Part shown: positions 32,147 to 41,870 of the stretch, piece after piece
Layout: each line of letters starts with the position of its first letter
How positions within the stretch are numbered: position 1 is the first letter of the stretch
DNA from: Mycolicibacter arupensis
Lineage (GTDB): Bacteria > Actinomycetota > Actinomycetes > Mycobacteriales > Mycobacteriaceae
Length of the DNA: 64,000 nucleotides
Assembly (NCBI RefSeq): GCF_002086515.1
Contig: NZ_MVHH01000014.1
Location: 27,509-91,508, forward strand
Direction: 5' to 3'
Program-made: the position numbers and the translations under genes
Notes under the pieces: generated by a model
Databases searched by the model: none
Seen by the model: only the letters and a program-made list of their open reading frames with translations
Told to the model about the DNA's origin: nothing

Positions 32147-34475
32147 TGCGTTCGGCCAACCGCAGACACTCGACCGCCTCGCCGGCCTGGACCTTGATGT
32201 TGCCCGGCGCGATCGCCAGCGCCACCATGAGGTCCGGGTCCCCGATGGACTCCAGCAGGCGGACGCAATCCGAGGCCACCCGGGACGCGTCCACGTAGCG
32301 ACTGTGGAAGATCAGGGTCGTCATCAGCCCTGCCATGCCGATTGCCAGCGATACCTGATCGCCGGCCGCCGTGCACAGTTCGCGCAGTTCATCGAATCCG
32401 GTGTCGGCGACCGTGCCGCTGACCCACGAGGTGCTGCCGCACAACAGGGTTCGCGGGGAGATACGCATGGCAGATCGGCCAGGGTGGTTGATGGGCAACC
32501 GGTCGGCGACCGCTCGGGCGCGTTCCCAGCTCAGGCGCGCGGCGCGAATATCGCGGTTCTGCGCCCACGCCCCGGCGCGCATGTGCCAGCCGAATGCTGC
32601 CGGCAGATCATCAGCCGCCTCGAGATGCTCGGCGATCAACGCGGCATTCTCATCGAGGGCATCGGCGTGGTGTTCTTCGATCGCGGCGGCCAACTGCCGA
32701 TGCAGCGCGGCGCGTTTGGCCTTGAGCTGGGATTCATAGGCGACGATGCGGATCAGCGGGTGGTGAAACGCATATTCGGCGCGCGGGGCGAGCCTGACTC
32801 GATCGATGAGTTCCGCGGCGAGCAGGGGCTCCACCCGGGCCTGGCCATCGAGCAACGCCAACTGGTCGGCGTCGAACCGCAGCCCGATCACCGCGGCGGC
32901 CTGCAGGGTCCGCTTAACCGCCGGGTCGAGCCGGTCGATGCGGGAGGCGATGGTGGCCTGCACCGTTGCCGGCACCACGAGATCGGCGTGATCGACCGCG
33001 CAGGAATAGTTTCCGGGCGAGCCGGTCAGCACACCGCGTTCGGCCAGGTCGCGCACCATCTCCTCGGCAAAGAGCGGGTTGCCCGCGGCCCTCTCGGCCA
33101 GCCGTTCGCGCAGGGGCGCCGCCGACGGGTCTGAGCCGACCAGATCCACGGCAAGTTGGGCGGTCTGGGATGCACTCAGCGGCCCCAGGTTGATGGTGTG
33201 CGAGCTCGCCGTGCGGCTCAGCGCCCCGTGGTATTCGGGCCGGTAGGTGACCAGCACCAGCGAGGGGGTCTGCGAGGTCACGCTCAGCAGGTCCGCCAGC
33301 AGTGCGTCGCTGACCTCATCGATCCAATGCGCGTCCTCGATCACGTAGACCGCGGGGGTGGTACGTGCCAGCGAGACCAGGTTGACCAACCGGGTCACCC
33401 GGCGCCGCCGCGCATCGGGGTCGATGGCCGACAACTCGGCCCCACCCCGAATTCCGAGCAGATCCTCCAAGAGCAGCAAGTCCTCCGGATCCGCGCCAGG
33501 AGCGCTCTCCTCGACTCGAGCTCGCGCCGCCGCATCATCAAGATCGGCGATCCCGAGCGCGGTGCGCAGCAGCGAAGTCGCGGTGTGGAAAGGGATCTCG
33601 CGCGCATGGGACTCGCAGTAGACGGCGAAGACGTCAACACCGCGACTGCGAGCTGCGGCACTGACTTCGCGGGCGATGCGGCTCTTGCCGATACCCGGCG
33701 GACCGGCGACCCCGACGACACAGCCGGTGCCCGCGATCGCCTCATCCAAAATGCCCCGCAGCGCCCCCATCTCCCAGGACCGACCCACCAGCAGCGCATC
33801 ATGACGCTGCTGGTGCCGGCGCTCAGGGGACATCCCCAGCGGCCGCCGCACCGGCACCGGCTCATCGGCGCCCTTGATCCGGGCCAGCTCGGGCTCGCCC
33901 AGTACCGCGACATGGTGCACCAGCCGGGCAGTCGATTCGCTGAGCATCACGCCGCCGGGCGGCGCAACAGACTCCATCCGCTGCGCGAAACCGACCTCCT
34001 CGCCGATAGCCGTGTAGTTCTGCGCGGCCGAGCCGAGTTCTCCGGCAACCACCTGACCGGAATTCAGTCCCACCCGCAGCGCCAGGTCTACACCGTCGGC
34101 GTGGGACAGCTCCGTGGCCAGCTGCTGGGCCTGCTGCTGAATCTCCAACGCCGCCAGGCATCCCCGCACCGCGTGGTCCTCCAACGCCAGCGGCACACCG
34201 AACACCGCCATGACCGCGTCGCCGATGAACTTCTCCACCCGGCCGCCATACCGCCGCACCACGGAGTTACACCGGTCGAACAGCTCGGCCATGATCTCGC
34301 GCAACCGCTCCGCGCCCACCTCAGCGGCAAGGTCCATCGAATGGACCACGTCGGCGAACAACACCGTGACTTGCTTGTATTCGGCGGGCGCGGGCGCCGC
34401 GACCGATGCGCCGCATTCGGAACAGAACTTGGCGCTGCGCTGCAATTCGGTGGCGCACGAGATGCACGTGGTCAT
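31866..34475 (-). CDS. Class III cyclase-AAA ATPase regulator, 3'-truncated with antisense tail
   Basis: Same architecture as its convergent neighbour: zinc ribbon (CISC, CSEC at residues 4-24), cyclase domain (about 35-195, with Lys kept in EKFIGD), Walker A GPPGIGKS near 260, Walker B VIEDAHWID. Homology continues about 100 residues further than in the neighbour, to about residue 780 (RLAERIIELA). Beyond the junction near 32,137 the frame reads about 90 codons of the neighbour's antisense strand (Arg/Pro-rich, WRRRSAVPAPS onward) to a stop at 31866. The chimeric tail is surely not ancestral. Upstream it is divergent from an SDR gene. Confidence 0.85.
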   Translation of the reverse strand: MTTCISCATELQRSAKFCSECGASVAAPAPAEYKQVTVLFADVVHSMDLAAEVGAERLREIMAELFDRCNSVVRRYGGRVEKFIGDAVMAVFGVPLALEDHAVRGCLAALEIQQQAQQLATELSHADGVDLALRVGLNSGQVVAGELGSAAQNYTAIGEEVGFAQRMESVAPPGGVMLSESTARLVHHVAVLGEPELARIKGADEPVPVRRPLGMSPERRHQQRHDALLVGRSWEMGALRGILDEAIAGTGCVVGVAGPPGIGKSRIAREVSAAARSRGVDVFAVYCESHAREIPFHTATSLLRTALGIADLDDAAARARVEESAPGADPEDLLLLEDLLGIRGGAELSAIDPDARRRRVTRLVNLVSLARTTPAVYVIEDAHWIDEVSDALLADLLSVTSQTPSLVLVTYRPEYHGALSRTASSHTINLGPLSASQTAQLAVDLVGSDPSAAPLRERLAERAAGNPLFAEEMVRDLAERGVLTGSPGNYSCAVDHADLVVPATVQATIASRIDRLDPAVKRTLQAAAVIGLRFDADQLALLDGQARVEPLLAAELIDRVRLAPRAEYAFHHPLIRIVAYESQLKAKRAALHRQLAAAIEEHHADALDENAALIAEHLEAADDLPAAFGWHMRAGAWAQNRDIRAARLSWERARAVADRLPINHPGRSAMRISPRTLLCGSTSWVSGTVADTGFDELRELCTAAGDQVSLAIGMAGLMTTLIFHSRYVDASRVASDCVRLLESIGDPDLMVALAIAPGNIKVQAGEAVECLRLAERIIELARYASTIGPGSRPAWRRRSAVPAPSCLARRPGPDWWTRRRHACARNMPRAGHLPPADVRRSVPRCRPPMRGRPARWRRRVSGASWPDPI

Positions 34476-34574
34476 GGAATCACTGCCCCTGGCACCTGAT
34501 TGTCGCGCCCATCGTCACGCCGCCGATCCGGGATTTCACCCGATCGGAAAAGAATAGGCCCGCAGCGCCACACG

Positions 34575-34600
34575 GTTGATTTGTTTAATGCAAAATCAAC
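34575..34600. promoter_or_regulatory. AT-rich inverted repeat upstream of the SDR gene
   Basis: GTTGATTT (34575-34582) and AAATCAAC (34593-34600) are perfect 8-bp arms around a 10-nt AT-rich spacer. It lies just before the AAGGAGG ribosome site (34605-34611) and ATG of the SDR gene, so a bound repressor would cover the promoter or initiation region. The size suits a TetR- or MarR-type operator. Confidence 0.5.
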
Positions 34601-34614
34601 ATCCAAGGAGGCTC

Positions 34615-35655
34615 ATGAACGCAGTTCTGGTCACAGGTGCATTCGGCCTTGTCGGGTCAGCGGTGGTGCGGCAGTTGGCGGCCGACGGTCGCAGCGTCGT
34701 CGCCACCGACCTCGACAACGCGGCCAACCGTAAGGCGGCCGCAGCCCTGCCGCCGGCGGTGCAGGTGCGCTACGCCGATCTGACCGATGCGGCAGCAGTG
34801 GCCAGCCTGGTCGACTCCGTTCGTCCCGCGGCGATCATCCACCTTGCCGCGGTGATACCGCCGTTCATCTACTCCCGCCGTGACGTGGCGCGCCGCGTCA
34901 ATGTCGATGCCACCGGCCATCTGCTGGCGGCCGCCGCCGCCCCCTCCCGCTTCGTGCAGGCCTCCAGCATCGCGGTGTACGGGTCACGCAACCCGTACAC
35001 GGTCTCGGGCGTGCTGACCGCCGATACCCCGACGCATCCCGCCGACGTCTATGGCGATCAGAAGCTGCAGGCCGAACAGTTGGTGCGCGCCTCACCGCTG
35101 GATTGGGTGATCCTGCGACTGGGCGGGGTGATCACCGTCGATCCCGGCGCCTATATGAAGCTCGACAATCTGTATTTCGAGCAGTTGCTTCCCACCGACG
35201 GCAGGCTGCAGACCGTCGATGTCCGCGATGTCGCTTCCGCTTTCGTCGCGGCCACCACCGCGCCCGTCAGCGGCGAAACCCTGCTGATCGGTGGCGACGA
35301 TTCGCACCGCCAGATTCAGGGCGACATCGCACCGACCGTGGCCGCTGCCATGGGGCTGGTCAACGGTCTGCCCCCCGGGTTGCCCGGCAATCCCGACCAC
35401 GATGAGGACTGGTTCACCACCGACTGGATGGATTCGGGCCGCGCCCAAGAAGCCTTGGGCTTTCAGCATCACTCCTGGCCGGACATGCTGGCCGAGACGG
35501 CCACGCGGGCCGGAGCGCTGCGAGGACTGCTGCGGATGGTGGCGCCGTTGGCCCGCAGAGTATTACAAAGCCGTGCCCCCTATCACCGCAGTGGACAGCA
35601 GTTCGCCGACCCCTGGCGGGCTATCGCCGACAAATGGAATGAGCCGCGCCCGTGA
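34615..35655 (+). CDS. NAD-dependent epimerase/dehydratase (extended SDR)
   Basis: A 346-residue extended short-chain dehydrogenase. The Rossmann motif is TGAFGLVGS near residues 7-15, the active-site Ser is in ASSIAVYGS, and Tyr/Lys are in VYGDQKLQAE. The C-terminal substrate domain is variable. A textbook AAGGAGG ribosome site at 34605-34611 defines the ATG at 34615. The stop overlaps the GTG of the next gene as GTGA (35652-35655), so the two are coupled. Substrate unknown; a sugar nucleotide or a lipid/steroid is possible. Confidence 0.85.
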   Translation: MNAVLVTGAFGLVGSAVVRQLAADGRSVVATDLDNAANRKAAAALPPAVQVRYADLTDAAAVASLVDSVRPAAIIHLAAVIPPFIYSRRDVARRVNVDATGHLLAAAAAPSRFVQASSIAVYGSRNPYTVSGVLTADTPTHPADVYGDQKLQAEQLVRASPLDWVILRLGGVITVDPGAYMKLDNLYFEQLLPTDGRLQTVDVRDVASAFVAATTAPVSGETLLIGGDDSHRQIQGDIAPTVAAAMGLVNGLPPGLPGNPDHDEDWFTTDWMDSGRAQEALGFQHHSWPDMLAETATRAGALRGLLRMVAPLARRVLQSRAPYHRSGQQFADPWRAIADKWNEPRP

Positions 35656-36791
35656 ACGCCGAATTCACCCCCACTCAACGGCGCGCGTTGGCCGTCTTCA
35701 CCGTCCTGGCGCTGGCGTTCGGCGCGTATTTCCTGCGCGATTACTTCGTGCTGATCGTGGTGGCCGCGGTGGGCGCCTACCTGTTCACACCGCTGTTTCG
35801 TCTGCTGGGACGGCGGCTGCCCACCGGGTTAGCGGCCACCGTCACGCTGCTGACAGCGCTGTTCGCGGTGATCGTTCCGGTCGGTGTGTCGGTTTTCCTG
35901 GCGGTGGCGCAGATCTCCCGCACCGCAGGTGAAGTCGCCGAGTGGGTGCAGGCCACCGACCCCACCGTGCTGGGCGACAAGGCACTGAAATTCGTCAACG
36001 GCACGTTGGCCCGGCTGCCGTTCGTGCATGTCGAGGTGACCATGGAGTCACTGCGCCACGCCATGGTCACGGTGGCACAGAAGGGCGGCGAACTCCTGCT
36101 GCACGTGCTGCAGGGCGCCGTTGGCGGCGTGGTCGGCGCGATCACCTCGGCGATCATCTTCTTGTACGTGTTCCTGGCGATGCTGACCCACCGCGAAGAG
36201 CTGCACACCCTGATCGGCCGGCTCAACCCGCTGGGCGCCGAAGCCACCGACCTGTACCTGGCCAAGATGGGTTCGATGGTGCGCGGCACCGTCGGCGGAC
36301 AGTTCGTGATCGCGTTCTGCCAGGGGCTCAGCGGCGCCGCATCCATCTACATCGCCGGCTTTCACCAGGCCTTCTTCATCTTTGCGATCCTGCTGACCGC
36401 GCTGTCGATCATCCCGCTCGGCGGCGGCATCGTCACCATGCCGTTCGGCATCGGCATGGCCTTGTTCGGCAACGTCCCCGGCGGGTTGTTCGTGTTCTTC
36501 TTCCACCTCATCGTGGTGACCAACATCGACAACTTCCTGCGCCCCATGCTGGTGCCACGTGATGCCCGGCTCAACTCGGCGCTGATGCTGCTGGCGGTCT
36601 TCTCCGGAATCAGCATGTTCGGCTTCTGGGGCATCGTGATCGGTCCGGTGCTGATGATCATCATCGTCACCACCATCGACGTGTATCTGGCGGTCTACCA
36701 CGGGGTGGAGATGCAGCGACCCGACGAAGATCCCACGCCACGCCGGCGAATCCCGCTGCCACGTTTCCTGTCTCGGGCCAGCGCGGACTAA
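35652..36791 (+). CDS. AI-2E family transporter (Rv1101c-type permease)
   Basis: A 379-residue multi-spanning protein with about eight membrane helices. A large extracytoplasmic region (about residues 90-160) is typical of the AI-2E/PerM family, followed by IAFCQGLSGAASIYIAG and PLGGGIVTMPFGIGMALFG. Members export autoinducers or Na+; the substrate here is unknown. The C-terminal 25 residues are basic and cytosolic. GTG start coupled to the SDR stop. Equivalent to Rv1101c, so the conserved gene order resumes here. Confidence 0.88.
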   Translation: MNAEFTPTQRRALAVFTVLALAFGAYFLRDYFVLIVVAAVGAYLFTPLFRLLGRRLPTGLAATVTLLTALFAVIVPVGVSVFLAVAQISRTAGEVAEWVQATDPTVLGDKALKFVNGTLARLPFVHVEVTMESLRHAMVTVAQKGGELLLHVLQGAVGGVVGAITSAIIFLYVFLAMLTHREELHTLIGRLNPLGAEATDLYLAKMGSMVRGTVGGQFVIAFCQGLSGAASIYIAGFHQAFFIFAILLTALSIIPLGGGIVTMPFGIGMALFGNVPGGLFVFFFHLIVVTNIDNFLRPMLVPRDARLNSALMLLAVFSGISMFGFWGIVIGPVLMIIIVTTIDVYLAVYHGVEMQRPDEDPTPRRRIPLPRFLSRASAD

Positions 36792-36809
36792 GCGGACGGC
36801 GCTTGGCGC

Positions 36810-37439
36810 CTAGCGCGTTGCCGGCAGCGGCGGCTGGGACTGCACGGCGGCCGCCAGAGTGCGGAACGTTTCCTGGTCACCGGCGCTGGTGATGGCGAGC
36901 TGGGCCGCCCCCGACTTTCCGGCCAGCCGAGTGGTCCACACCGGATCGCCGTCGCCCCCGTAGACCACCCAACGGGTGCCGTCGACGTCCTCGGCTCCGG
37001 TGGGGTGCAGCCCGGGACTGATCGAGGCGACCAGTGGGACCTCGTCGGCGTTGCTCTGCGTCAGGCTGATGTACCTGCCCGACGGGCTGATGTAGCCGAC
37101 CCGCGAGGTGACCGCCCGCAGCCGCTGACCCGCGGAGTCGGTGCGCCCGTCGGTGATGCTGCCTCGGGTGCCGGAGTTGGGTTGCCAGCCCTCGGGCAGT
37201 TTCGGCAGGCGCACCGGGAACCCCAACGTCTGCGCGTCCGCGGTCAGCGCGGCGGTGGCGTCATAGGCGGGTACCGGGCCCGCGGTGACCCCACCGGGCC
37301 GAAAAGCGCAGGTTCCGGCCAGGCCGGCCAGCGCGACGCAGGCCAGGACCAGGGGAATGAGCGACCAGATCATGTCGCGCCAGTCCTGCAGGATGCGTGG
37401 TTTGGCGGGCTTGGGCGCCGGTTGGGGCTCTGTGGTCAC
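36810..37439 (-). CDS. DUF4245 membrane-anchored protein (Rv1100-type)
   Basis: A 209-residue protein with a Pro/Lys-rich cytoplasmic head, one membrane helix (about residues 25-45: [19 protein letters not shown]) and an extracytoplasmic DUF4245 domain with RLPEGW-type, [15 protein letters not shown] and DPVWTTRL segments. Function unknown; it is conserved in mycobacteria beside glpX. It is divergent from glpX, with starts 56 nt apart. The convergent partner upstream in coordinates is the AI-2E gene, with 18 nt between stops. Confidence 0.85.
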   Translation of the reverse strand: MTTEPQPAPKPAKPRILQDWRDMIWSLIPLVLACVALAGLAGTCAFRPGGVTAGPVPAYDATAALTADAQTLGFPVRLPKLPEGWQPNSGTRGSITDGRTDSAGQRLRAVTSRVGYISPSGRYISLTQSNADEVPLVASISPGLHPTGAEDVDGTRWVVYGGDGDPVWTTRLAGKSGAAQLAITSAGDQETFRTLAAAVQSQPPLPATR

Positions 37440-37495
37440 GGGACCCAGTATCCCAGCTCAACAGTGCCGATCTGGCTCTGGGAGAATCATCAGCC

Positions 37496-38536
37496 GTGAC
37501 TGGCATGACGGGACCAACGCGACGCGAAGCCCCAGACCGCAACCTGGCCTTGGAGCTGGTGCGGGTGACCGAGGCAGGAGCCATGGCTTCCGGCCGCTGG
37601 GTGGGCCGCGGCGACAAGGAAGGCGGCGACGGCGCGGCCGTCGACGCGATGCGTGAACTGGTGAACTCGGTGTCCATGCGCGGCGTCGTGGTGATCGGCG
37701 AGGGCGAGAAAGACCACGCGCCGATGCTCTACAACGGCGAAGAGGTGGGCAACGGCGACGGTCCCGACTGCGACTTCGCGGTCGACCCCGTCGACGGCAC
37801 CACCTTGATGAGCAAGGGCATGCCCAACGCGATCTCGGTGCTGGCGGTGGCCGAGCGCGGCGCCATGTTCGACCCGTCGGCGGTGTTCTACATGAACAAG
37901 ATCGCCGTCGGCCCCGAAGCCGCGGACGTCCTGGACATCACCAAGCCGATCGCGGACAACATCGCCGCGGTCGCCAAGGTCAAGGGCCTGACGGCCCGCG
38001 ATATGACGGTGTGCATCCTGGACCGGCCCCGGCACGCCCAGCTGATCGCCGACGCGCGGGCCACCGGGGCGCGCATCCGCCTGATCACCGACGGCGACGT
38101 GGCGGGCGCCATCTCTGCGTGCCGGCCGGACTCGGGCACCGACATGCTGGCCGGTATCGGCGGGACCCCGGAGGGGATCATCGCCGCGGCCGCGATCCGC
38201 TGCATGGGCGGGGCGATCCAGGCGCAGCTGGCGCCCACCGATGACGCCGAGCGGCAGAAGGCCATCGACGCGGGCTACGACCTGGATGCGGTGCTGACCA
38301 CCGAGGACCTGGTCTCCGGCGAGAACGTGTTCTTCTGTGCCACCGGTGTCACCGATGGTGACCTGCTCAAGGGTGTTCGCTACTACCCCGGCGGTTGCAC
38401 CACCCAATCGATCGTGATGCGCTCCAAGTCCGGCACCGTCCGGATGATCGAGGCCTACCACCGGCTGTCGAAGCTCAACGAGTACTCGGCCGTCGACTTC
38501 ACCGGCGACTCTCACGCCGCCTATCCCCTGCCCTGA
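37496..38536 (+). CDS. glpX: Class II fructose-1,6-bisphosphatase
   Basis: A 346-residue GlpX-type fructose-1,6-bisphosphatase, the gluconeogenic enzyme needed when growing on lipids. Conserved metal and phosphate sites are visible: [37 protein letters not shown] and GGTPEGI. The start is either GTG 37496 or ATG 37505; the conserved domain begins at [21 protein letters not shown]. Followed by fum after 25 nt on the same strand, so the two probably form a carbon-metabolism operon. Equivalent to Rv1099c. Confidence 0.95.
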   Translation: MTGMTGPTRREAPDRNLALELVRVTEAGAMASGRWVGRGDKEGGDGAAVDAMRELVNSVSMRGVVVIGEGEKDHAPMLYNGEEVGNGDGPDCDFAVDPVDGTTLMSKGMPNAISVLAVAERGAMFDPSAVFYMNKIAVGPEAADVLDITKPIADNIAAVAKVKGLTARDMTVCILDRPRHAQLIADARATGARIRLITDGDVAGAISACRPDSGTDMLAGIGGTPEGIIAAAAIRCMGGAIQAQLAPTDDAERQKAIDAGYDLDAVLTTEDLVSGENVFFCATGVTDGDLLKGVRYYPGGCTTQSIVMRSKSGTVRMIEAYHRLSKLNEYSAVDFTGDSHAAYPLP

Positions 38537-38561
38537 CCGTCAAGCGAGGACCGGAAAAGCT

Positions 38562-39956
38562 ATGAGCGAGATCGAATACCGCATCGAACACGACACCATG
38601 GGCGAGGTCCGGGTGCCGGTGACCGCCTTGTGGCGCGCCCAGACCCAGCGCGCGGTGGAGAACTTCCCCATCTCCGGGCGTGGCCTGGAGCGCACCCAGA
38701 TCCGGGCGCTCGGCCTGCTCAAGAGCGCCTGTGCGCAGGTGAACGCCGACCTGGGCCTGCTGGCTCCGGAGAAGGCCGCCGCCATCAAGGCCGCCGCCGC
38801 CGAGATCGCCGACGGCAAGCACGACGACCAGTTCCCCATCGATGTGTTCCAGACCGGCTCGGGCACGAGCTCGAACATGAACACCAACGAGGTAATCGCC
38901 TCGATCGCGGCGGCCAACGGCGTGACGGTGCACCCCAACGACGACGTGAACATGTCGCAGTCGTCCAACGACACCTTCCCGACCGCCACCCACATCGCGG
39001 CCACCGAGGCCGCGGTGCGCCACCTGATTCCGTCGCTGCAGGTGCTGCATGACGCGCTGGCCGACAAGGCCGCGCAGTGGCGCACCGTGGTGAAGTCGGG
39101 CCGCACCCACCTGATGGACGCCGTCCCGGTCACGCTGGGCCAGGAGTTCTCCGGCTACGCCCGCCAGATCGCCGCCGGTATCGAGCGCGTGCAGGCCACG
39201 CTGCCCCGCCTCGGCGAGCTGGCGATCGGCGGCACCGCCGTCGGCACCGGCCTGAACGCCCCCGACGGCTTCGGCGCCAAGGTGGTCGAGGTGCTGGTGG
39301 CCGAGACCGGCCTGACCGAGCTGCGCACCGCGGCCAACTCGTTCGAGGCACAGGCGGCGCGTGACGGCCTGGTCGAGGCATCCGGCGCGTTGCGCACCAT
39401 CGCGGTGTCGCTGACCAAGATCGCCAACGACATCCGCTGGATGGGCTCGGGCCCGCTGACCGGCCTGGCCGAGATTCAGCTGCCCGACCTGCAGCCGGGC
39501 AGCTCGATCATGCCGGGCAAGGTCAATCCCGTGCTGCCCGAGGCGGTCACCCAGGTGGCGGCCCAGGTGATCGGCAACGACGCGGCGATCGCCTGGGGCG
39601 GTGGCAGTGGCGCCTTCGAGCTCAACGTCTACATCCCGATGATGGCCCGCAACATGCTGGAGTCCTTCACGCTGCTGTCCAACGTCTCTCGCCTGTTCGC
39701 CGAGCGCTGCATCGTCGGTCTGGTGGCCAACGAAGAGCACCTGCGCGAGCTGGCCGAGTCCAGCCCGTCGATCGTGACCCCGCTGAACTCCGCGATCGGC
39801 TACGAGGAAGCCGCCGCGGTGGCCAAGCAGGCCCTCAAGGAGCGCAAGACCATTCGCCAGACGGTGATCGATCGCGGCTTGATCGGCGACAACCTGTCGG
39901 AGGCAGAGTTGGACCGCCGCCTCGACGTGCTGGCCATGGCCAAGGTGAAGGACTGA
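38562..39956 (+). CDS. fum: Fumarase class II
   Basis: A 464-residue class II fumarate hydratase of the aspartase/fumarase superfamily that interconverts fumarate and malate in the TCA cycle. Signature [11 protein letters not shown] lies near residue 315, with active-site segments [25 protein letters not shown] and [12 protein letters not shown]. Length matches M. tuberculosis Fum (474). The ATG at 38562 follows a GAGGACCGGAAAAG leader. Downstream the MFS gene follows within 14 nt on the same strand. Confidence 0.96.
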   Translation: MSEIEYRIEHDTMGEVRVPVTALWRAQTQRAVENFPISGRGLERTQIRALGLLKSACAQVNADLGLLAPEKAAAIKAAAAEIADGKHDDQFPIDVFQTGSGTSSNMNTNEVIASIAAANGVTVHPNDDVNMSQSSNDTFPTATHIAATEAAVRHLIPSLQVLHDALADKAAQWRTVVKSGRTHLMDAVPVTLGQEFSGYARQIAAGIERVQATLPRLGELAIGGTAVGTGLNAPDGFGAKVVEVLVAETGLTELRTAANSFEAQAARDGLVEASGALRTIAVSLTKIANDIRWMGSGPLTGLAEIQLPDLQPGSSIMPGKVNPVLPEAVTQVAAQVIGNDAAIAWGGGSGAFELNVYIPMMARNMLESFTLLSNVSRLFAERCIVGLVANEEHLRELAESSPSIVTPLNSAIGYEEAAAVAKQALKERKTIRQTVIDRGLIGDNLSEAELDRRLDVLAMAKVKD

Positions 39957-39969
39957 CCCGCCGCCGCGG

Positions 39970-41319
39970 ATGAATCCTGAGTCCGCCGTATCGGAGCTGG
40001 GCCGGTCGACGATCACGAAAGTGACGCGCCGGCTCATCCCGTTTCTGGCGCTGCTCTATTTCATCAACTATCTGGACCGGGTCAACATCGGGTTCGCCGG
40101 GCCCAACGGCATGAATGCCGAGCTGGGCCTGAGCGCAACCATGTTCGGGTTCGCGTCGGGGATCTTCTTCTTCGGCTACCTGTTCCTGGAAGTGCCCAGC
40201 AACATCGCGCTGCACCGGTTCGGCGCCCGGCGCTGGCTGGCCCGGATCATGCTGACCTGGGGAATGGTCAGCACCGCAATCGCTTTCGTGCCCAACGCGC
40301 ACACCCTGGTGGTGCTGCGATTCCTGCTCGGGGTGACCGAGGCCGGCTTCTTTCCGGGCATCATCTTGTACCTGACGTTGTGGTTTCCGGCCAAGCAGCG
40401 TGCCTGGGCGGTATCGCTGTTCATGGTGGCGGTCCCGGTGTCGACCGCTGTCGGTTCCACGCTCTCGGCACTGGTGATCGACTGGGGCCACGGGGTTCTC
40501 GGGCTGGCCGGGTGGCGTTTCATGTTCCTGGTCGAGGGACTTCCGGCTGTGGCCTTGGCGATCGCGTGCTGGTTCTACCTGACCGACCGTCCAGCCCAGG
40601 CTCGTTGGCTCGACGCCGACGAACGGCAGTGGCTGCAGAGCACGCTGGAGGCGGAGCGGGCGACGGCGGAGGGCGCTGCGCACTGGCCGCTGCGCAAGGC
40701 GCTCACCCATCCGCGGATGCTGGCGCTGGCATTCATCTACTTCGGCATCGTCTACGGGCTGTATGCCGTCGGGTTCTTCCTGCCGACGATCGTCGCGGGG
40801 TTTCAGCAGCAGTACGGCAGCCATCTGGGCATCATCGGGCGTGGCCTGGTGACCGCCATCCCCTACGCCATCGCGGCGATCGTGATGGTGTTCTGGGCCC
40901 GCCACGCCGACCGGACCGGCGAACGCGTCTGGCATGTGGCGATCCCGGCGATCATCGGCGGGGTGAGCACCCCCGCGGCGCTCTACATGGCCAACCCGTA
41001 TCTGGCGATGGTCGCGATCACACTGACCACGTGTTCGATCATGTGCGCCATGCCGGTCTTCTGGGCGTTGCCCTCGACTTTTCTCACCGGGGCCGCGGCG
41101 GCCGGCGGTATTGCGCTGATCAATTCGCTGGGCAACATCAGCGGCTTCGGCGGCCCCTATGTCACCGGATGGCTCAACGACCTGACCGGTGGTCCCCACG
41201 CCTCGCTGTGGGTGGTGGGCGGCTTTTCGCTGGCGTCGGCCGCGGTGGTGATCCTGCTGGGCGCGGCTCCGGCGACTACCAGATCAGCGGGGCCAGAAAC
41301 TTTCTCGCGTACGCGCTGA
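39970..41319 (+). CDS. MFS transporter, anion:cation symporter (ACS) type
   Basis: A 449-residue major facilitator with 12 predicted helices. The N-terminal DRVNIGFAGPNGMNAELGLSATMFG and the VPSNIALHRFGARRWLARIML loop between helices 2 and 3 are typical of the phthalate/tartrate/glucarate ACS family, which imports organic anions with H+ or Na+. It is not part of the usual fum neighbourhood in M. tuberculosis, so it is accessory. Its last 15 codons overlap the convergent TetR gene by 44 nt. It may read through from the glpX-fum operon. Confidence 0.87.
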   Translation: MNPESAVSELGRSTITKVTRRLIPFLALLYFINYLDRVNIGFAGPNGMNAELGLSATMFGFASGIFFFGYLFLEVPSNIALHRFGARRWLARIMLTWGMVSTAIAFVPNAHTLVVLRFLLGVTEAGFFPGIILYLTLWFPAKQRAWAVSLFMVAVPVSTAVGSTLSALVIDWGHGVLGLAGWRFMFLVEGLPAVALAIACWFYLTDRPAQARWLDADERQWLQSTLEAERATAEGAAHWPLRKALTHPRMLALAFIYFGIVYGLYAVGFFLPTIVAGFQQQYGSHLGIIGRGLVTAIPYAIAAIVMVFWARHADRTGERVWHVAIPAIIGGVSTPAALYMANPYLAMVAITLTTCSIMCAMPVFWALPSTFLTGAAAAGGIALINSLGNISGFGGPYVTGWLNDLTGGPHASLWVVGGFSLASAAVVILLGAAPATTRSAGPETFSRTR

Positions 41320-41863
41320 CCGCCTGCTCGTCGCCCGGGTCGAGCACCGACGTGGGCACCTGAGCGATCGAGGCGGCCAGGCGCACATGCACTTCGGCGG
41401 CGGCCACCAACTCGTCATCGGGCATGGTGGCCCCGGCGGCGCGCAGCGCCTTGGCCATGGCCCGCGATGCGCTGTCGAGGAACACCTCGACCTCCTGGTA
41501 CATCCCGGCCAGCGTCGGGACACCGGCGTCCAGGCGCAGCAGCTTGCGCACCACCGGGTCGGAGGTGAGCACCCGCAGGCCGGCACGAAACGCCGCGACA
41601 GCGGCGTTCTGCGGGCCGGAGTCCACCGCCACGGTGCGCAGCTGGAGCATCGCATTGTCGAAGGCACGGCGGCCGAGCTCGGTGATCAGCACGTCACGGG
41701 TCGGAAAGCGCCGGTAGAGCGTGCTGCGGCTGACACCCGCCTGGCGGGCGATCACGTCAAGGCTCGCGCGCCCCACCCCCACCAGACCGACTTCCTCGGC
41801 GGCCGCTTTGAGGATGGCCTCCTCCTGCTCGGCGGGGCTGGCGGTGCTGCGTCGCGGCGTCAT
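41276..41863 (-). CDS. TetR family transcriptional regulator
   Basis: A 195-residue TetR-type repressor with its helix-turn-helix at about residues 35-58 (LDVIARQAGVSRSTLYRRFPTRD). The ligand-binding C-terminal half is helical. It lies 7 nt downstream of the DUF2236 gene on the same strand, so the two form a small operon. The perfect 10-bp inverted repeat over the DUF2236 promoter is the probable operator, giving autoregulation. Its end overlaps the MFS gene end; MFS may be functionally linked. Confidence 0.87.
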   Translation of the reverse strand: MTPRRSTASPAEQEEAILKAAAEEVGLVGVGRASLDVIARQAGVSRSTLYRRFPTRDVLITELGRRAFDNAMLQLRTVAVDSGPQNAAVAAFRAGLRVLTSDPVVRKLLRLDAGVPTLAGMYQEVEVFLDSASRAMAKALRAAGATMPDDELVAAAEVHVRLAASIAQVPTSVLDPGDEQAVSAYARKFLAPLIW

Positions 41864-41870
41864 CGGGGTG

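Noticed and set aside
33156..34499. 447-codon + strand frame opposite the minus-strand cyclase/ATPase gene
   Set aside because: Contains no domain; the minus strand carries zinc ribbon, cyclase and P-loop motifs.
38499..40037. 512-codon minus-strand frame opposite fum
   Set aside because: Fumarase is unambiguous on the + strand; the antisense product has no motif and is compositionally a shadow.
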